Shown here: one piece after another, positions 9,628 to 18,943 of the stretch
How the letters are laid out: each line of letters starts with the position of its first letter
How positions within the stretch are numbered: position 1 is the stretch's first letter
From: Zygnema cylindricum
Taxonomy: Eukaryota; Streptophyta; Zygnematophyceae; Zygnematales; Zygnemataceae
Length of the DNA stretch: 23,471 nucleotides
Reading direction: 5' to 3'
Assembly: GCA_037447655.1 (NCBI GenBank)
Contig: JBBHKE010000833.1
Location: forward strand, 258,089 to 281,559
Translations under genes and position numbers: made by a program
The notes under the pieces: generated by a model
Databases searched by the model: none
The model's input: only the letters and a program-made list of their open reading frames with translations
What the model was told of the DNA's origin: nothing

Positions 9628-9934
9628 TCGGTCAGAGTTTTTTGCCTGCCTGGGTGGCTGCTTTTCTAAGGGAAAGTCAAAGTGGGGGAATGTGTCCAAA
9701 TCTCATATTCTAACTTTGCTTTCTGTGGTGGAACTGAGCACACAGAAAGTCTTACTTCACAAGGGTGAAGCTTTAATAGGGTTTTGATTCTCAAGGGGTC
9801 AATCATTTAGGTTTATATCAAGTTGGAGTCGGCACTATATAGATTAGCTTCCTTTGGACCTGCGAATTCTGTGTGGCAATGGAGCCCATAGAATTTCACT
9901 TACTCTGAGGACTTATAGAGGTCTTAGAGTTTCA

Positions 9935-9939
9935 CCCCA
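9935..9939. repeat. Target-site duplication, right copy, of element A
   Basis: CCCCA directly after the terminal CA of the 3' LTR; matches 2475-2479. Confidence 0.85.
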
Positions 9940-10599
9940 AATTCGTCGAGACCCAAAAATTGGTACCCCATTCCGTTCTGAACCAGACGCGGACCATTGG
10001 GTTACGGTCTGTTACGGTTTTGTTTAACCGTTTGCGTCCTCTGCTTTAGATAACTTGGTAGAGTACTGCACCGTTGCGTATCGATTTGAGTTGGCTCGAT
10101 ATTTGAACGAACACTAATATAGTGCCAAGCCAAGCCAAGAGAAACAATATATAGATAAGAGGAGTACTAACTAACTTCTAAACCTATAATCATTAAGACC
10201 ACAAGTCGCGAGTCATTATATGCAGCTACAATTTCGGAGTCGGTGGATCCAACGATTTAGAAAATGCATAATCCACTTCATTTCAAAAAACAACGTGGTC
10301 TTTTGATTTGCAAGACCAAGTTGTTTCCATCTGCGTGACAATCTGCAACTTATTGCAAAATTAAAGATAAACATGTCTACGTCGAGGAAATATCAACCGC
10401 CACTCCCTTGGATATCTTGTGGTAATACTACATGAATGGGTCGATGTCAATGAGGGGTAAGTTTTAAGTTCCGAATGGTTGTCGAGAAGTTATGAGCATA
10501 TATGATCATACATAAAAAGAATAACGGCCAAACGAAAAGAGACATCTTGACCCTGATAATGTTACATTTAGTGACTCCTACACCTAAATGCAATTCTGT
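9940..10599. other. No recognisable gene
   Basis: About 660 bp with stops in all frames and no match to the LTRs, except a stretch near 10588-10608 (ATTCTGTGTCCTTTCAT). That stretch resembles the terminus of LTR C (18470-18490) in the same orientation and may mark a lost LTR end. Confidence 0.5.
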
Positions 10600-11285
10600 G
10601 TCCTTTCATAAGACAACCACTAAGACTTTCATATCTACTGATCCTACTAGATCTGTAGTAACCACTCTCCCATCCCCATACTCTATTTCTACAGTTGGGA
10701 TTTTCCTTAGCTTAGTGAAGAGGTCCTTGTCACGACATATATGCATGGATGCACCTAAGTCGATGATCCATGCTTCCTGTGGAGATTCCTGAATTGCTCT
10801 AAATGCACACTTCTGTCTCCGAGGGATATCCTTCTCCTCCAGACTCTCGTCAAGAAGAAAATCCCCATCCTCCTCAGAGGACTAGTCCTCGGTCTCTCCT
10901 GTCACCTTTTTGACCAAAAGTGCATTTTACTTTCTTCTGGAAGAACCTCCTCCGTGGTTCTCTTTGAGCCTCAGCTCCGATAGATTGACACAATTCGCGA
11001 TAAAGTGTTCCGGCATTTTGCAAAAATGACATAGGCCCTTTGGGGGCCTCGGTCCTCCATGCTGAACTCTTTCTCTTTTGTATGGTGTTTTTGGATCCCG
11101 TTTCCACCTGTCCCCTTCGCCGGCTAGAGCTTGAACTCTCTTTCCTCCTCTCCTGATTTCAATCGAGTTCTCTTGCACAAGTATCATGCGGACCATTGTA
11201 TTCCACTTCCATGAGCTATCAATCATTTCTTGTACTCTGTACACTATATTCTCGTACTCGTCGGGTAACTTCACGATAAGAGTGT
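10600..11285 (-). pseudogene. gag-protease fragment of a third copia element
   Basis: The minus strand directly after the LTR at 11286-12345 reads V-N-T-L-I-V-K-L-P-D-E-Y-E-N-I-V, the middle of Gag. It continues to a perfect zinc knuckle C-x2-C-x4-H-x4-C (11031-10990) and an acidic linker. Then comes the protease region W-I-I-D-L-G-A-S-M-H and P-T-V-E-I-E-Y-G-D-G-R. The protease motif has leucine where the family has serine or threonine (D-S/T-G-A). Sequence similarity ends near 10600. The Gag N-terminus and primer-binding site are missing, as is everything after the early protease region. It is clearly more diverged from A and A' than those are from each other, so it comes from a separate element. 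The Gag part is still open and runs in frame out of the LTR (10927-11385). Confidence 0.8.
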
Positions 11286-12345
11286 TGACACTCTGAGACC
11301 TCCATAAGTCCTCAGAATGGACAACTTCCAAGAAGGCTCTAGGATAACCCTGACCGTTTTGTATTTTAGTAAGAACAACTGCCACCCTAGCACATAATAA
11401 CTCTAACCACCTTCACCCCTGTAAAGGCAAGAGTCTTTTTAGTCGATAGCAAAAAGAATCTCTGAATTTGCTCCCTTGAGCAGTAAGTTATGTAGGGTCA
11501 AAGTTGACCTTTTGTACAGAAGCTTTCTGGGAGAGAGGGTTCTATCTCCTTATTTTTTTAAGTCCTATCTCTCTCACAGACTCTATCTACTGATTTACGG
11601 AGCCAATCAGATTACACTTCCGTACACAAAAGAAAAGGTGTCGGTGTGCTTTTTGTACGGACACTGTATGACATGGCCTAAATGTCGACATGTGGTATAT
11701 TCGGATTTGCTCCTTAATCCTCGGAGATGCCGCGATCCAATGTCATTCCGCAACATGTCATATGATGTTGCGATGACCAAAAACCTCTGAAATCCTCTTC
11801 CGCGATCTCGGCGTTAATTTCGGCCCTCCGATTAAATTCACATTGAATCGTAGCCGTAATAAATACATGCGCGGTATTTGTTTCGCTAAAGAAATAAATG
11901 CGCGGTATTCGTTTCTTATCCGTACCGTAATCCGTACTTTTACATTACTGGATCTTTGTCTCCCGTAAACTGTTTCAGTTAAATGAACTATCCTACGTAT
12001 TAATGTTTAATTAAATACCAAACCATATAGTACGTAACACTATGTCTAGACTTAACGGATAAGGCTACCGGCTGCTTACCGTCCGGTAGGTTCCAAGATC
12101 AAATCTTGGGAACATCACATATTCTTTTAGTAAATTAACCCCTAGCGGTAAATAAACTAATATATATATTTCCGGTAAACCTCGAGATAGCCTAGGTAGC
12201 CATGGCTCTAGCTTCCTCTCCAATTTCTCGAGACTACAACAAGTTTGAGAGTTGGAGAGAGAAGTTAGAGGTAGACTACCTCGCCTTCTTTCTATATTTC
12301 TATTTAGACCTAGAAAATACTTTAAACGGACAATTAATTTCTACA
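11286..12345 (-). repeat. 3'-side LTR of element A' (minus strand)
   Basis: 1060 bp. On the minus strand it begins TGTAGAAATTAATTG and ends CTCAGAGTGTCA. It is full length but abuts mid-gag sequence of another element instead of a target duplication. It contains the U3 hairpin (11620-11660) and the GGTCAA/TTGACC stem (11496-11509). The second and third leader stems (about 11411-11445) have mismatches here. Confidence 0.9.
11620..11660 (-). promoter_or_regulatory. U3 hairpin of the 3'-side LTR of A'
   Basis: The arms CCGTACACAAAAG and CTTTTTGTACGG still pair, with one mismatch. The loop contains GGTGTCGGTG. The inner part of the stem has decayed. Confidence 0.55.
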
Positions 12346-12359
12346 CTCCCCTTATTTTC
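12346..12359 (-). promoter_or_regulatory. Polypurine tract of element A'
   Basis: On the minus strand GAAAATAAGGGGAG directly precedes the LTR; it overlaps the pol stop codon (12361-12359), as in element A. Confidence 0.85.
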
Positions 12360-15300
12360 TAGTCAATCTGTAATTTCAGACCACACTTCTCCATGCAGAA
12401 AATTAGCTTAGGGGAAGGCACAGGTTTGGTAATCATATCTGCTACCATCTCACTATCTGGTCGGTACTCTAAACTGATTATTTTGTTTTCTACTTTCTCT
12501 CTAACAAAGCTGAGTCTAATGTCCATGTGTTTGGCTTTAAAATGATGTTTAGGATTGGGAGAAATAGTGATTGCTGCCTCATTATCACAAAAAAAATTCC
12601 GCACAACACTCTTAAGGTGACCAAGCTCACCAAGCAAAGACTTGACCCACATAAATTCTTTTACAGCAAAGCAAGAGGCCATATACTCAGCCTCCATGGT
12701 GGACTGAGCAATAACGTTTTGTTGTTTGCTACTCCAACAGCAAGCCCCATCACCCACATATAATACATATCTAGAAGTGCATCTTCTCATGGGAGCATCA
12801 CCATAACTGGCATTACTCCAAGTAGTGATGTCAGTATTCTCTCTACCCAAATGCAACCATAGATCCCTAGTTCTTATCAAATATGTAAGGACTCTCTTAG
12901 CTGCCTCCCAATCCCTCTTAGTGGGAGCATTTAGACTTCTACTCAGCACTTCTACAACTGCAGCTAATCCGGCCGGGTACAATTCATAAAATAGATTAGA
13001 ATTCCCACTACTTGCTTATAAGGAATACTCTCTATGAACTTCTGTTCTTTGGAGATAATTCCTCGTCTAAGACTATGACTCCTTCTTCCTCACTCCACTC
13101 ACTTCCCTTCCTCAACTCCATTGGAGTTGTACAACTATTAGCTCTATCCATCTGAAATTTTTCAAGCATGTTCCTTATTGCTTCCTTTTGAGTCAATCTT
13201 ATAATCTTTCTTTTTCTGTCTCTTTCTACTTGAATTCTCAAAATATATTTTGCTTCCCCCATATCCTTCATTTCAAATCTCCCCTTAAGATCGGTTTTTA
13301 GTTTATTAATTTTTTCCATTGATTTAATTAAAAGAAACAAATCATCAACATAAATTGCAATAAATATAAAACCTTCCTCATCTTCGAAAACATAGATTGA
13401 GTGATCTGAGCTGATACGGATATATCCCAGATCAGTAAGAAACTCATCAAGCTTCTTATTCCATTGTCAAGGCGCCTGTTTCAAACCATAAAAAGATTTA
13501 ATCAGCCGGCATACCTTACTCTCCTCTCCTTCCTCCACAAACCATTCGGGTTGTCGCATGAAGATCTCCTTTTCCAATTCTCCATTCAAAAAGGCTGTCT
13601 TGATGTCCATCTGGTGCACTTCCATGTCTTCCGTTGCTGCGAGGCTGAGAAGTATGCGGACAAAGGGAAATTTGACGACCAGGGCAAAGGTTTCCTCGTA
13701 GTCAATTCCCTCCTTTTGTGTATATCCCTTTGCCACTAATCGGGCCTTGTAGCGCTCGATTGTGTTATCTGGGTTCAGTTTTAATTTGAAAACCCACTTA
13801 CAACCGATTGGTTTTCGATAAGGTGGACAATCCACCAGCTCCCAAGTATCGGCTGCCATAATTGAGGCCATCTCCTCATTGATGGCTGTGTTCCACCGGT
13901 TTTTTTCTCGACAAGTCATTGCCTCTCCATAAGTCTGAGGTTCATCTTGATGAGATAGTTTTGTTACCTTGTTATTAACCTGTTTTTCTTGCAATCTTTT
14001 GCTCCTTCTCCTTCCCCTCTCAAAATTTGAGGCCGTAATAGATGGTTCTCGTGGATTCTTTCGAACAATCTCGGCTTCTCCCTTATCCGTTGATTCCGAA
14101 TCAATTTCCACCACGTCTTCCGCTTCGGGTAGAGTTGTCACTAGAGTTTCCACAGCCGAGTCCTTTTCGGTCTAATTTGTACCTGCAAGAATGTCATATT
14201 CTCTCAAACCTGGATAGTTAGGAAGCTCAAAGTCATCGGAATTTTCTGACTTAAATCTGATTTTTACTTACTTTGTATGCTTGAAGGGATCCATAGACTT
14301 TCCTTCACCCATAACTACTAGATGCTTTACTAAGATTATATCTTCCTTTTTAGTTCATAAACTCTATATCCTTTAACATCCTCATCATATCCTAATAAGT
14401 ATCCCGGTTTTCCTTTAGGATCTAGCTTTCAATTAGACCGATTTGTATCTAGACTAAATACTTGACTGCCAAAAACCTTTAAGTAAGATATGTTTGGTTT
14501 TCGGCCTGTCCATCTCTCATAAGGTGTTTGATCTTTTATAGCTGAAGTAAGAACTCTATTTTTGAGGTAATTAGCACAGTTCATTGCTTCTGCCCAAAAC
14601 CTTTTTCCTATCTTCTTATCTGACAACATACTTCTAGCACTATCACTTAGTGTTATATTTTACCTTTCAGCTACCCCATTCTGTTCCGGGTTTTCTGGAA
14701 CTGTCTTTTGGTGTAGGACCCCATCTTCCTTCAGAAAATCCTCTAACTAATTAGGAGTATACTCCCCACCATTGTCACTCCTTACTCCCTTGATTGGAGT
14801 TTCATGGATTTTTTCACTCCATGCTTTATATTGTCTAAAACAATCCTGCGCTTCTGACTTGTTTCTCAATTAATACACCCGGGAATACCGAGACCAATCA
14901 TCAGTGATAGTCATCATAAATCTCTTCCCCCACGTTGAGGGCACTTTAGCTGGACCCCAAATATCTGTGTGTACTAGATCTAGAATTTTTTCTCCCTTAT
15001 AGGTGGTTGTTTTAAGAAAGGGTAATCTGTGTGTTTTACCTTGAGCACATCCACTACAATCACTTATATCATCACTCTCACTGAACTGAATTCCTTCCAC
15101 CACTCCCATCTTTTTCATCTCTCTTAACTTATCTAGATTCACATGCCCAAGCCTCTTATGCCACATCATAATATCATGAACACCAGCATAATAAAGTTTC
15201 TTCATTTCATTATTTAAGATCAGCCTAAACAACCCATGGCTACCTTTCTCAGCAATGAAATAGACATCCTCCTCAAAACTAGCAGTAAAGACTCCTTCCC

Positions 15301-15570
15301 TAGTGCTAGTGAAAAAACCCTTATCATCTAATACAGATGTAGAGATAAGGTTTTTGTTCAGCTCTGGAATAAACAATACATCGGAGAATGTTAATATTGA
15401 TGTCTTTCCTTCGACTAACACTTTCAAATCTACCGATCCTACAAGAGTAGTGGTGACTATCCTCCCATCCCCGTACTCTATCTCTACGGTGGGAATCTTT
15501 CTTATCTTAGTGAACAGGTGCCTATCCTTACACATGTGCATTCAAGCTCCAGAATCTATGATCTAGCCTG
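12359..15570 (-). pseudogene. pol: pol of element A' (nearly in frame, several stops)
   Basis: The protease motif D-S-G-A at 15556-15545 has a stop just before and one just after. From 15541 to 14870 one open frame carries the rest of protease, the pre-integrase W-H-K-R-L-G-H, the zinc-binding C-x2-C and the first catalytic H-T-D-I-W-G-P. Integrase continues past a stop with D-N-G-G-E-Y, P-E-Q-N-G-V-A-E-R and F-W-A-E-A-M-N-C-A-N-Y, the last in the open piece 14629-14429. Reverse transcriptase is open from 14153 to 13467 and stops at a TGA. It resumes in the same frame with Y-V-D-D (13352-13341) and runs to 13032. RNase H (12982-12359) is fully open, with T-M-E-A-E-Y, F-C-D-N-E-A-A-I and K-H-M-D-I-R. 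It is one of the better kept pol genes here but cannot yield one full polyprotein. Confidence 0.9.
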
Positions 15571-16691
15571 CTTCACCTTTCAATCCACCGTAAGCACATT
15601 TCTGCCTTCGTGGAATTTCAACCTCATTTTTCGCGTCCAACTCCTCATCCAAAAGGAGCTCATCGTCCTCGTCCTCGGATTCCGCCTCAAGTACCTGTGT
15701 GACAAGGGCCTTTTTCTTTCCTCTCGGGGTACCACCGGTCTGCCCCTCCTTTAACCGAAGCTCGGTTAGCTTAGTGCACTCTGCCATATAGTGCCGCGGT
15801 TTCTTACAAAAATGACATAAACCTTTGGGAGCCCTTGGTTCAAACTCGTCGGCCTGTTTTTCCTGCTCCCTACCCCCATAGTATCCGACTGGTTTCCGGG
15901 AATCCCTTTTCCTCCAATCGGTCGCTGTTGCCAAGGCTTGGCCACTCTTTCCTCCCCTTCGGATCTCAATCGTATTATCTCAAACGAGAATCATCCCTAC
16001 CACTGGGTTCCATATCCACCTTAAGTCTGGGAAGTCCTGCACACGGTTGACTATGTTCTCGAACTCATCAGGTAACTTCATCAGTAAACAGTTAACCTTT
16101 TCTTTTTCACTAAAAGCTTTTCCCGCACTCACTAGCTCCATGAAGAGTGTAGCAAGCTCATTGCAGAAATCCAACAATTTTCCCCCTTTGTATACATACT
16201 CCTTAACTTTCTGATCAGCCAACTGTTGTTGCTGAAATCATACCACTTCGGTACATCTATATGAGAGCCATTCAAAGATCGGATGCCCTTTCTACCTGCA
16301 AATGAGGACATGCAAGTCCTTGAGTGAGATGGCGTAGGATGAATTGCTTTGCCGCCATATTGTTGAAGTCCCAGGTTTCAGTATCATTCTCCTCGTTCCT
16401 CGGAATAGGTGACATGAATGCCGAACCAGTTGCTATTGGTGTGGTCGTCTCCTTCTCCTTTCCTTTGTCCACCACCTCTCCTTCTTTTGTTTCCTCCGTT
16501 GAAGGTGGATCTTCTTTCCTGGTGAATCTGCTTCCTCCAAACCCTGGAGGAATTCCAAGACTTGATGGACGCCTCAACCGTCCACTCACTATCCCCCAAA
16601 ACCTTTTTTCGCATAGAGCTCCTATCATCATACTTTCCCAGTATATGAATCCAGTTCAATTAAAGATTCGTGCCATAGAGGGTGGGACCAT
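15571..16691 (-). pseudogene. gag: gag of element A' (broken)
   Basis: The first ATG in frame (16691-16689) lies in the primer-binding site, as in A. After 12 codons there is a TGA where A has an arginine codon. The frame then opens from 16631 to 16272 with the A-L-C-E-K-R-F-W-G-I-V-S-G motif and a charged linker. The UBN2-like part is open from 16222 to 15980 (L-L-M-K-L-P-D-E-F-E-N-I-V). The C-x2-C-x4-H-x4-C knuckle is at 15817-15776, followed by an acidic stretch. Breaks lie near 16680-16650, 16271-16223 and 15979-15935. A start at 16631 would also give a plausible N-terminus. Confidence 0.85.
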
Positions 16692-16694
16692 AAC
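16681..16694 (-). promoter_or_regulatory. Primer-binding site of element A'
   Basis: On the minus strand GTTATGGTCCCACC, one base different from the site in A. It starts two bases after the LTR end and is complementary to the initiator tRNA-Met anticodon arm with one mismatch. Confidence 0.8.
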
Positions 16695-16695
16695 C

Positions 16696-17742
16696 TAAAA
16701 CTCTGAGACCTCCATAAGTCCTCAGAGTGGACAGCTTCCAAGAAGCCTCTAGGATAATCCTGACCCCTTTGTGTTTCAGCAAAAATAACTGCCACCCTGG
16801 CAGACAAAAACTCTGACCACCTGCACCCCTGTAAAGGGAAGACTCCCCTGAGTCGATAGCAAAAAGAATCTATGAATGTGCTCCCCTGCGCAGTAAGTTA
16901 TGGAGGGTCAAAGTTGACCTTTTGTACAGAAGCTCTCTGGGAGAGAGGGTCCTATCTCCTAATTTTTCTAAGTCCTATCTCTCTCTCAGACTCTATCTAC
17001 TGATGTACGAAACCAATCAGAATACTGTTACGTACGTAAAAGTATAGCTGCCGGTGTACTTTATGTACGAACATTGTACGACATGGCCCAAATGTCGACA
17101 CATGTCATATCTGGATTCGGTGCCATAATCTCCGGAGATTCCACGATCGAATGTAATTTCGCCACTTGTCATCCGATGTGGCGATGGCCACAAACCGCCA
17201 AAATCTTCTTCCGGGATCTCGGCGCTAATCCCGGCCGTCCGATTAAATTCGGATTTAATCGTAGCCGTAATAAATACATGCGCGGTATTTGTTTCAATTA
17301 CGAAACAAATGCGCGGTATTGATTTTTGTCCGTACCGTAATTCGTACATTATATATTACTGGATTTATGTATCCCGTAATCCATTACAGTTAAATGATTT
17401 GTCGTACGTATAAATATTTAAATAAATATCAAACTATATACTATGTAACACTACTGCTAGACTTAACGGCTAAGGCTACCGGCTATTTCCTGTCTGCCGG
17501 CCGGTAGGTACAAGGATCAATTCTTGTCGCCGGCACATACCTTTTAAATAAATAAACCCTAACTAATATAAATTTCCCGTAAACCTCAGGATAGCCTAGG
17601 TAGCCATGGCTCTACATCCTCTCCAATTTCTCAGTGACTGCGACAAGTTTGAGAGTTGGAGAGAGAAGTTAGAGGTAGACTGCCTCGGCTTCTTTATTTC
17701 TTTTCAGACCCAGAAAATACTTTAAAACCATTAGTTTCTACA
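16696..17742 (-). repeat. 5'-side LTR of element A' (minus strand)
   Basis: 1047 bp. On the minus strand it starts TGTAGAAACTAATGG and ends GAGTTTTA; the final CA has mutated to TA. It contains the U3 hairpin (17031-17069), the GGTCAA/TTGACC stem (16906-16919) and a perfect GACTC/GAGTC stem (16841-16854). The third stem (16821-16836) has two mismatches. The upstream flank is not element A' sequence but the end of an LTR B. Confidence 0.9.
17031..17069 (-). promoter_or_regulatory. U3 hairpin of the 5'-side LTR of A'
   Basis: On the plus strand the arms CGTACGTAAAAGTA and TACTTTATGTACG surround TAGCTGCCGGTG. This is the same structure as in LTR A, with small decay. Confidence 0.6.
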
Positions 17743-17745
17743 CAC

Positions 17746-18031
17746 GCTACACAGGGGTGTAGTCGGTCACAATTTTTGCCTGCCTGGGTGGCTGCATTTC
17801 TAAGGGAAAGTCAAAGTGGGTGAATGTGTCCAAATCTCATATTCTAACTTTGCATTCTGTGGTGTAACTGAGCACACAGAAAGTCTTGTTTCACTAGGGT
17901 GAAGCTATAATGGGGTTCTGATTGTCAAGGGGTCAATCATTTGGGTTTATATAAACTTGGAGTCGGCACTATCTAGATTAGCTTCTTTTGATCTGCGAAT
18001 TCTGTGTGGCAATGGAGCCAATAGAATTTCT
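17746..18031 (+). repeat. Truncated copy of LTR B (3' end)
   Basis: It matches the solo LTR B from about 9611 to 9897: the CTACAC/GTGTAG hairpin (17747-17762), the GCCTGCCTGGGTGGCTGC block, the GAGCACACAGAAAGTCTT block and the final AATGGAGCC..ATAGAATTTC. The left part is cut off at the junction with element A'. It is in plus orientation, opposite to A'. The terminal CA has become CT. Confidence 0.85.
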
Positions 18032-18049
18032 TTAGTTTTCTAAGAGGAT

Positions 18050-18235
18050 CAGGAACAACTAAAGTAACAACTGTGAGAGAGGGAGAGAAATTCAATAGGG
18101 AGAAAAAGCAAGAGGTGGAGAAAGGAAAAAGAAGATGAGAGAGCGAGATGATAACGAAAGGGAGGGGAAGAGAAGGAGAGAGATAAAAGAGGCAAAAGGG
18201 ACATAGCTGCGAGAAAGACGGAGCAACAACGTTGA
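18050..18235 (+). repeat. Purine-rich tract
   Basis: Nearly all A and G for over 150 bp, with many GAGAGA and GGAGAA blocks and few pyrimidines. The opposite strand gives open frames rich in S, L, F and P that reflect composition only. No gene is supported. Confidence 0.7.
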
Positions 18236-18359
18236 CGAAGAAGCGTATGTAAAACGACGGAATGCACGGACGCAAATCGAACTATTTACATTCATTGATA
18301 TGACAATTAGCATTGCAGTTGCTGACCCGGAATGAAATTTTGGCGGCTTTCAAAAACAA

Positions 18360-18469
18360 AGTCACAAAATACCACGTGGCACGATGTTATGGGACACTGG
18401 AGAAGATGGGAGGAGGAACCATGGCTCCCGAGCTTGCAGGCGTCATCAAAAAGGCTATGTTGTACAATG
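18360..18469 (+). repeat. Left part of LTR D (5' limit uncertain)
   Basis: It contains a G-box CACGTGGC (18373-18380) and the block GGCTATGTTGTACAATG. The equivalent in LTR B is GCCATGTTGTACAATG just before its second U3 hairpin. The sequence continues at 19374 once the inserted LTR C is removed. The start of this LTR could not be found; it may reach back to about 18290 or be truncated. Confidence 0.6.
18465..18469. repeat. Target-site duplication of LTR C, left copy
   Basis: CAATG, repeated at 19369-19373. Joining the flanks restores GTTGTACAATGGCCATAC, matching GTTGTACAATGACCGTAC of LTR B. Confidence 0.9.
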
Positions 18470-18594
18470 TGTAATTCTGTGTCTTTCATTGGCCCATAGA
18501 ATGTCCAGCTTATATGAGGCCGTTAGGATAATATTTGCCCCTATAAATTTCAGACGAAATAAAAGCCACACGGTTAGACAAGAGCTCTGACCAA

Positions 18595-18693
18595 CTTCAC
18601 CCTTGTGAAGGCTCGACTCCCCTGAGTCAGACACAAAAAGATTTTTTGCATTTGCTCCCTTGAGCAGTAAATTATGGCCGGCCAAAGATGGCC
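18595..18693 (-). other. Leader hairpin cluster, LTR C
   Basis: Three perfect stems in the same order as in LTR A. The first is GGCCA/TGGCC instead of GGTCAA/TTGACC: both arms have changed and still pair. Confidence 0.65.
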
Positions 18694-18803
18694 TATAGAT
18701 ACAAAAGGTCTCTCAGAGAGAGGTTCCTCAAAAAATTATAAGTCCTCATTCCCTCTCTGAACGGCCTACCACTAATGTACTCAACTACTTAGAAGACTTT
18801 AAA

Positions 18804-18841
18804 GTACAAAAAATGTACAGTTGCCGCGGTACTTTTTGTAC
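18804..18841 (-). promoter_or_regulatory. U3 hairpin of LTR C
   Basis: On the plus strand the arms GTACAAAAAATGTAC and GGTACTTTTTGTAC surround AGTTGCCGC. The arms differ from LTR A and B but pair with few exceptions. Confidence 0.65.
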
Positions 18842-18935
18842 GACCATGGTACGGCATGGCCGTCCCGCTGACGCTTGTTAGTTCCTCAGCCATGGTCGCT
18901 CTTTGCGTAATGTCCGCCGTCCACTCATGGCTTTC

Positions 18936-18943
18936 CACGTGTC
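18936..18943 (-). promoter_or_regulatory. G-box in LTR C
   Basis: GACACGTG on the minus strand, within GGATGACACGTGG, the same context as in LTR A and B. Confidence 0.5.

Larger units (their letters stand above)
8877..9898 (+). mobile_element. Solo LTR B nested in the 3' LTR of element A
   Basis: A 1022-bp LTR that starts TGTTGATATTTTGG and ends ATAGAATTTCA. It is flanked by CTTAC at 8872-8876 and 9899-9903. It shares scattered blocks with LTR A: the CACTTGTTGTAGTCACTGAAG and AGAGCCATGG blocks near its start, the G-box (9107-9114), GTAC hairpins (9206-9244 and 9378-9414), the ATTGG box (9429-9433) and leader hairpins. It is otherwise strongly diverged, so it represents another family of the same lineage. 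It keeps a TATA box (9522-9528). No internal region is present, so LTR-LTR recombination has removed the rest. The ORFs in it are incidental. Confidence 0.92.
2480..9934 (+). mobile_element. Element A: full-length, inactive Ty1/copia LTR retrotransposon
   Basis: Order on the plus strand: 5' LTR 2480-3544, primer-binding site 3546-3559, gag, protease, integrase, reverse transcriptase, RNase H, polypurine tract 7831-7844, 3' LTR 7845-9934. Integrase before reverse transcriptase is the copia order. Both outer ends carry TG...CA and are flanked by CCCCA. The 3' LTR is interrupted by solo LTR B (8877-9898). Removing that insert and one copy of its duplication leaves 1063 bp, against 1065 bp for the 5' LTR. 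The two LTRs differ at many positions (over one in ten in the first 125 bp), so the insertion is old. Stops and frameshifts throughout gag-pol show it cannot make its own proteins. Element A' at 11286-17742 is a relative in the opposite orientation. Confidence 0.93.
7845..9934 (+). repeat. 3' LTR of element A, interrupted by solo LTR B
   Basis: The LTR runs 7845-8876, is interrupted by 8877-9898 and a second copy of CTTAC, and resumes at 9904-9934. It ends TTAGAGTTTCA, like the 5' LTR. It keeps a G-box CACGTGGC (8436-8443), the U3 hairpin (8534-8574) and the leader hairpins (8685-8783). The TATA position reads TGTAGAAAA, which is not a good TATA box. Its first 120 bp resemble the LTR at 11286-12345 at several sites where the 5' LTR differs. 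Confidence 0.92.
11286..17742 (-). mobile_element. Element A': inverted, inactive copia element of the same family as A
   Basis: Read on the minus strand: LTR 17742-16696, primer-binding site 16694-16681, gag, pol, polypurine tract 12359-12346, LTR 12345-11286. The internal region is about 4350 bp against 4300 bp in A; the difference is largely the integrase deletion in A. Coding frames are better kept than in A, broken mainly by single stop codons. The two LTRs differ strongly from each other, especially in the first 300 bp. The flanking 5-mers do not match (AGTGT at 11281-11285, CACGC at 17743-17747), and the flanks come from different elements. It is therefore probably a recombinant rather than one simple insertion. 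Confidence 0.9.

Noticed and set aside
10588-10608. Possible LTR C end next to the gag-protease fragment
   Set aside because: Only about 17 bases resemble the terminus of LTR C; too short to call an LTR.
17973-18313. Minus-strand open frames rich in S, L, F and P
   Set aside because: Produced by the purine-rich tract on the plus strand; low-complexity composition and no domain.
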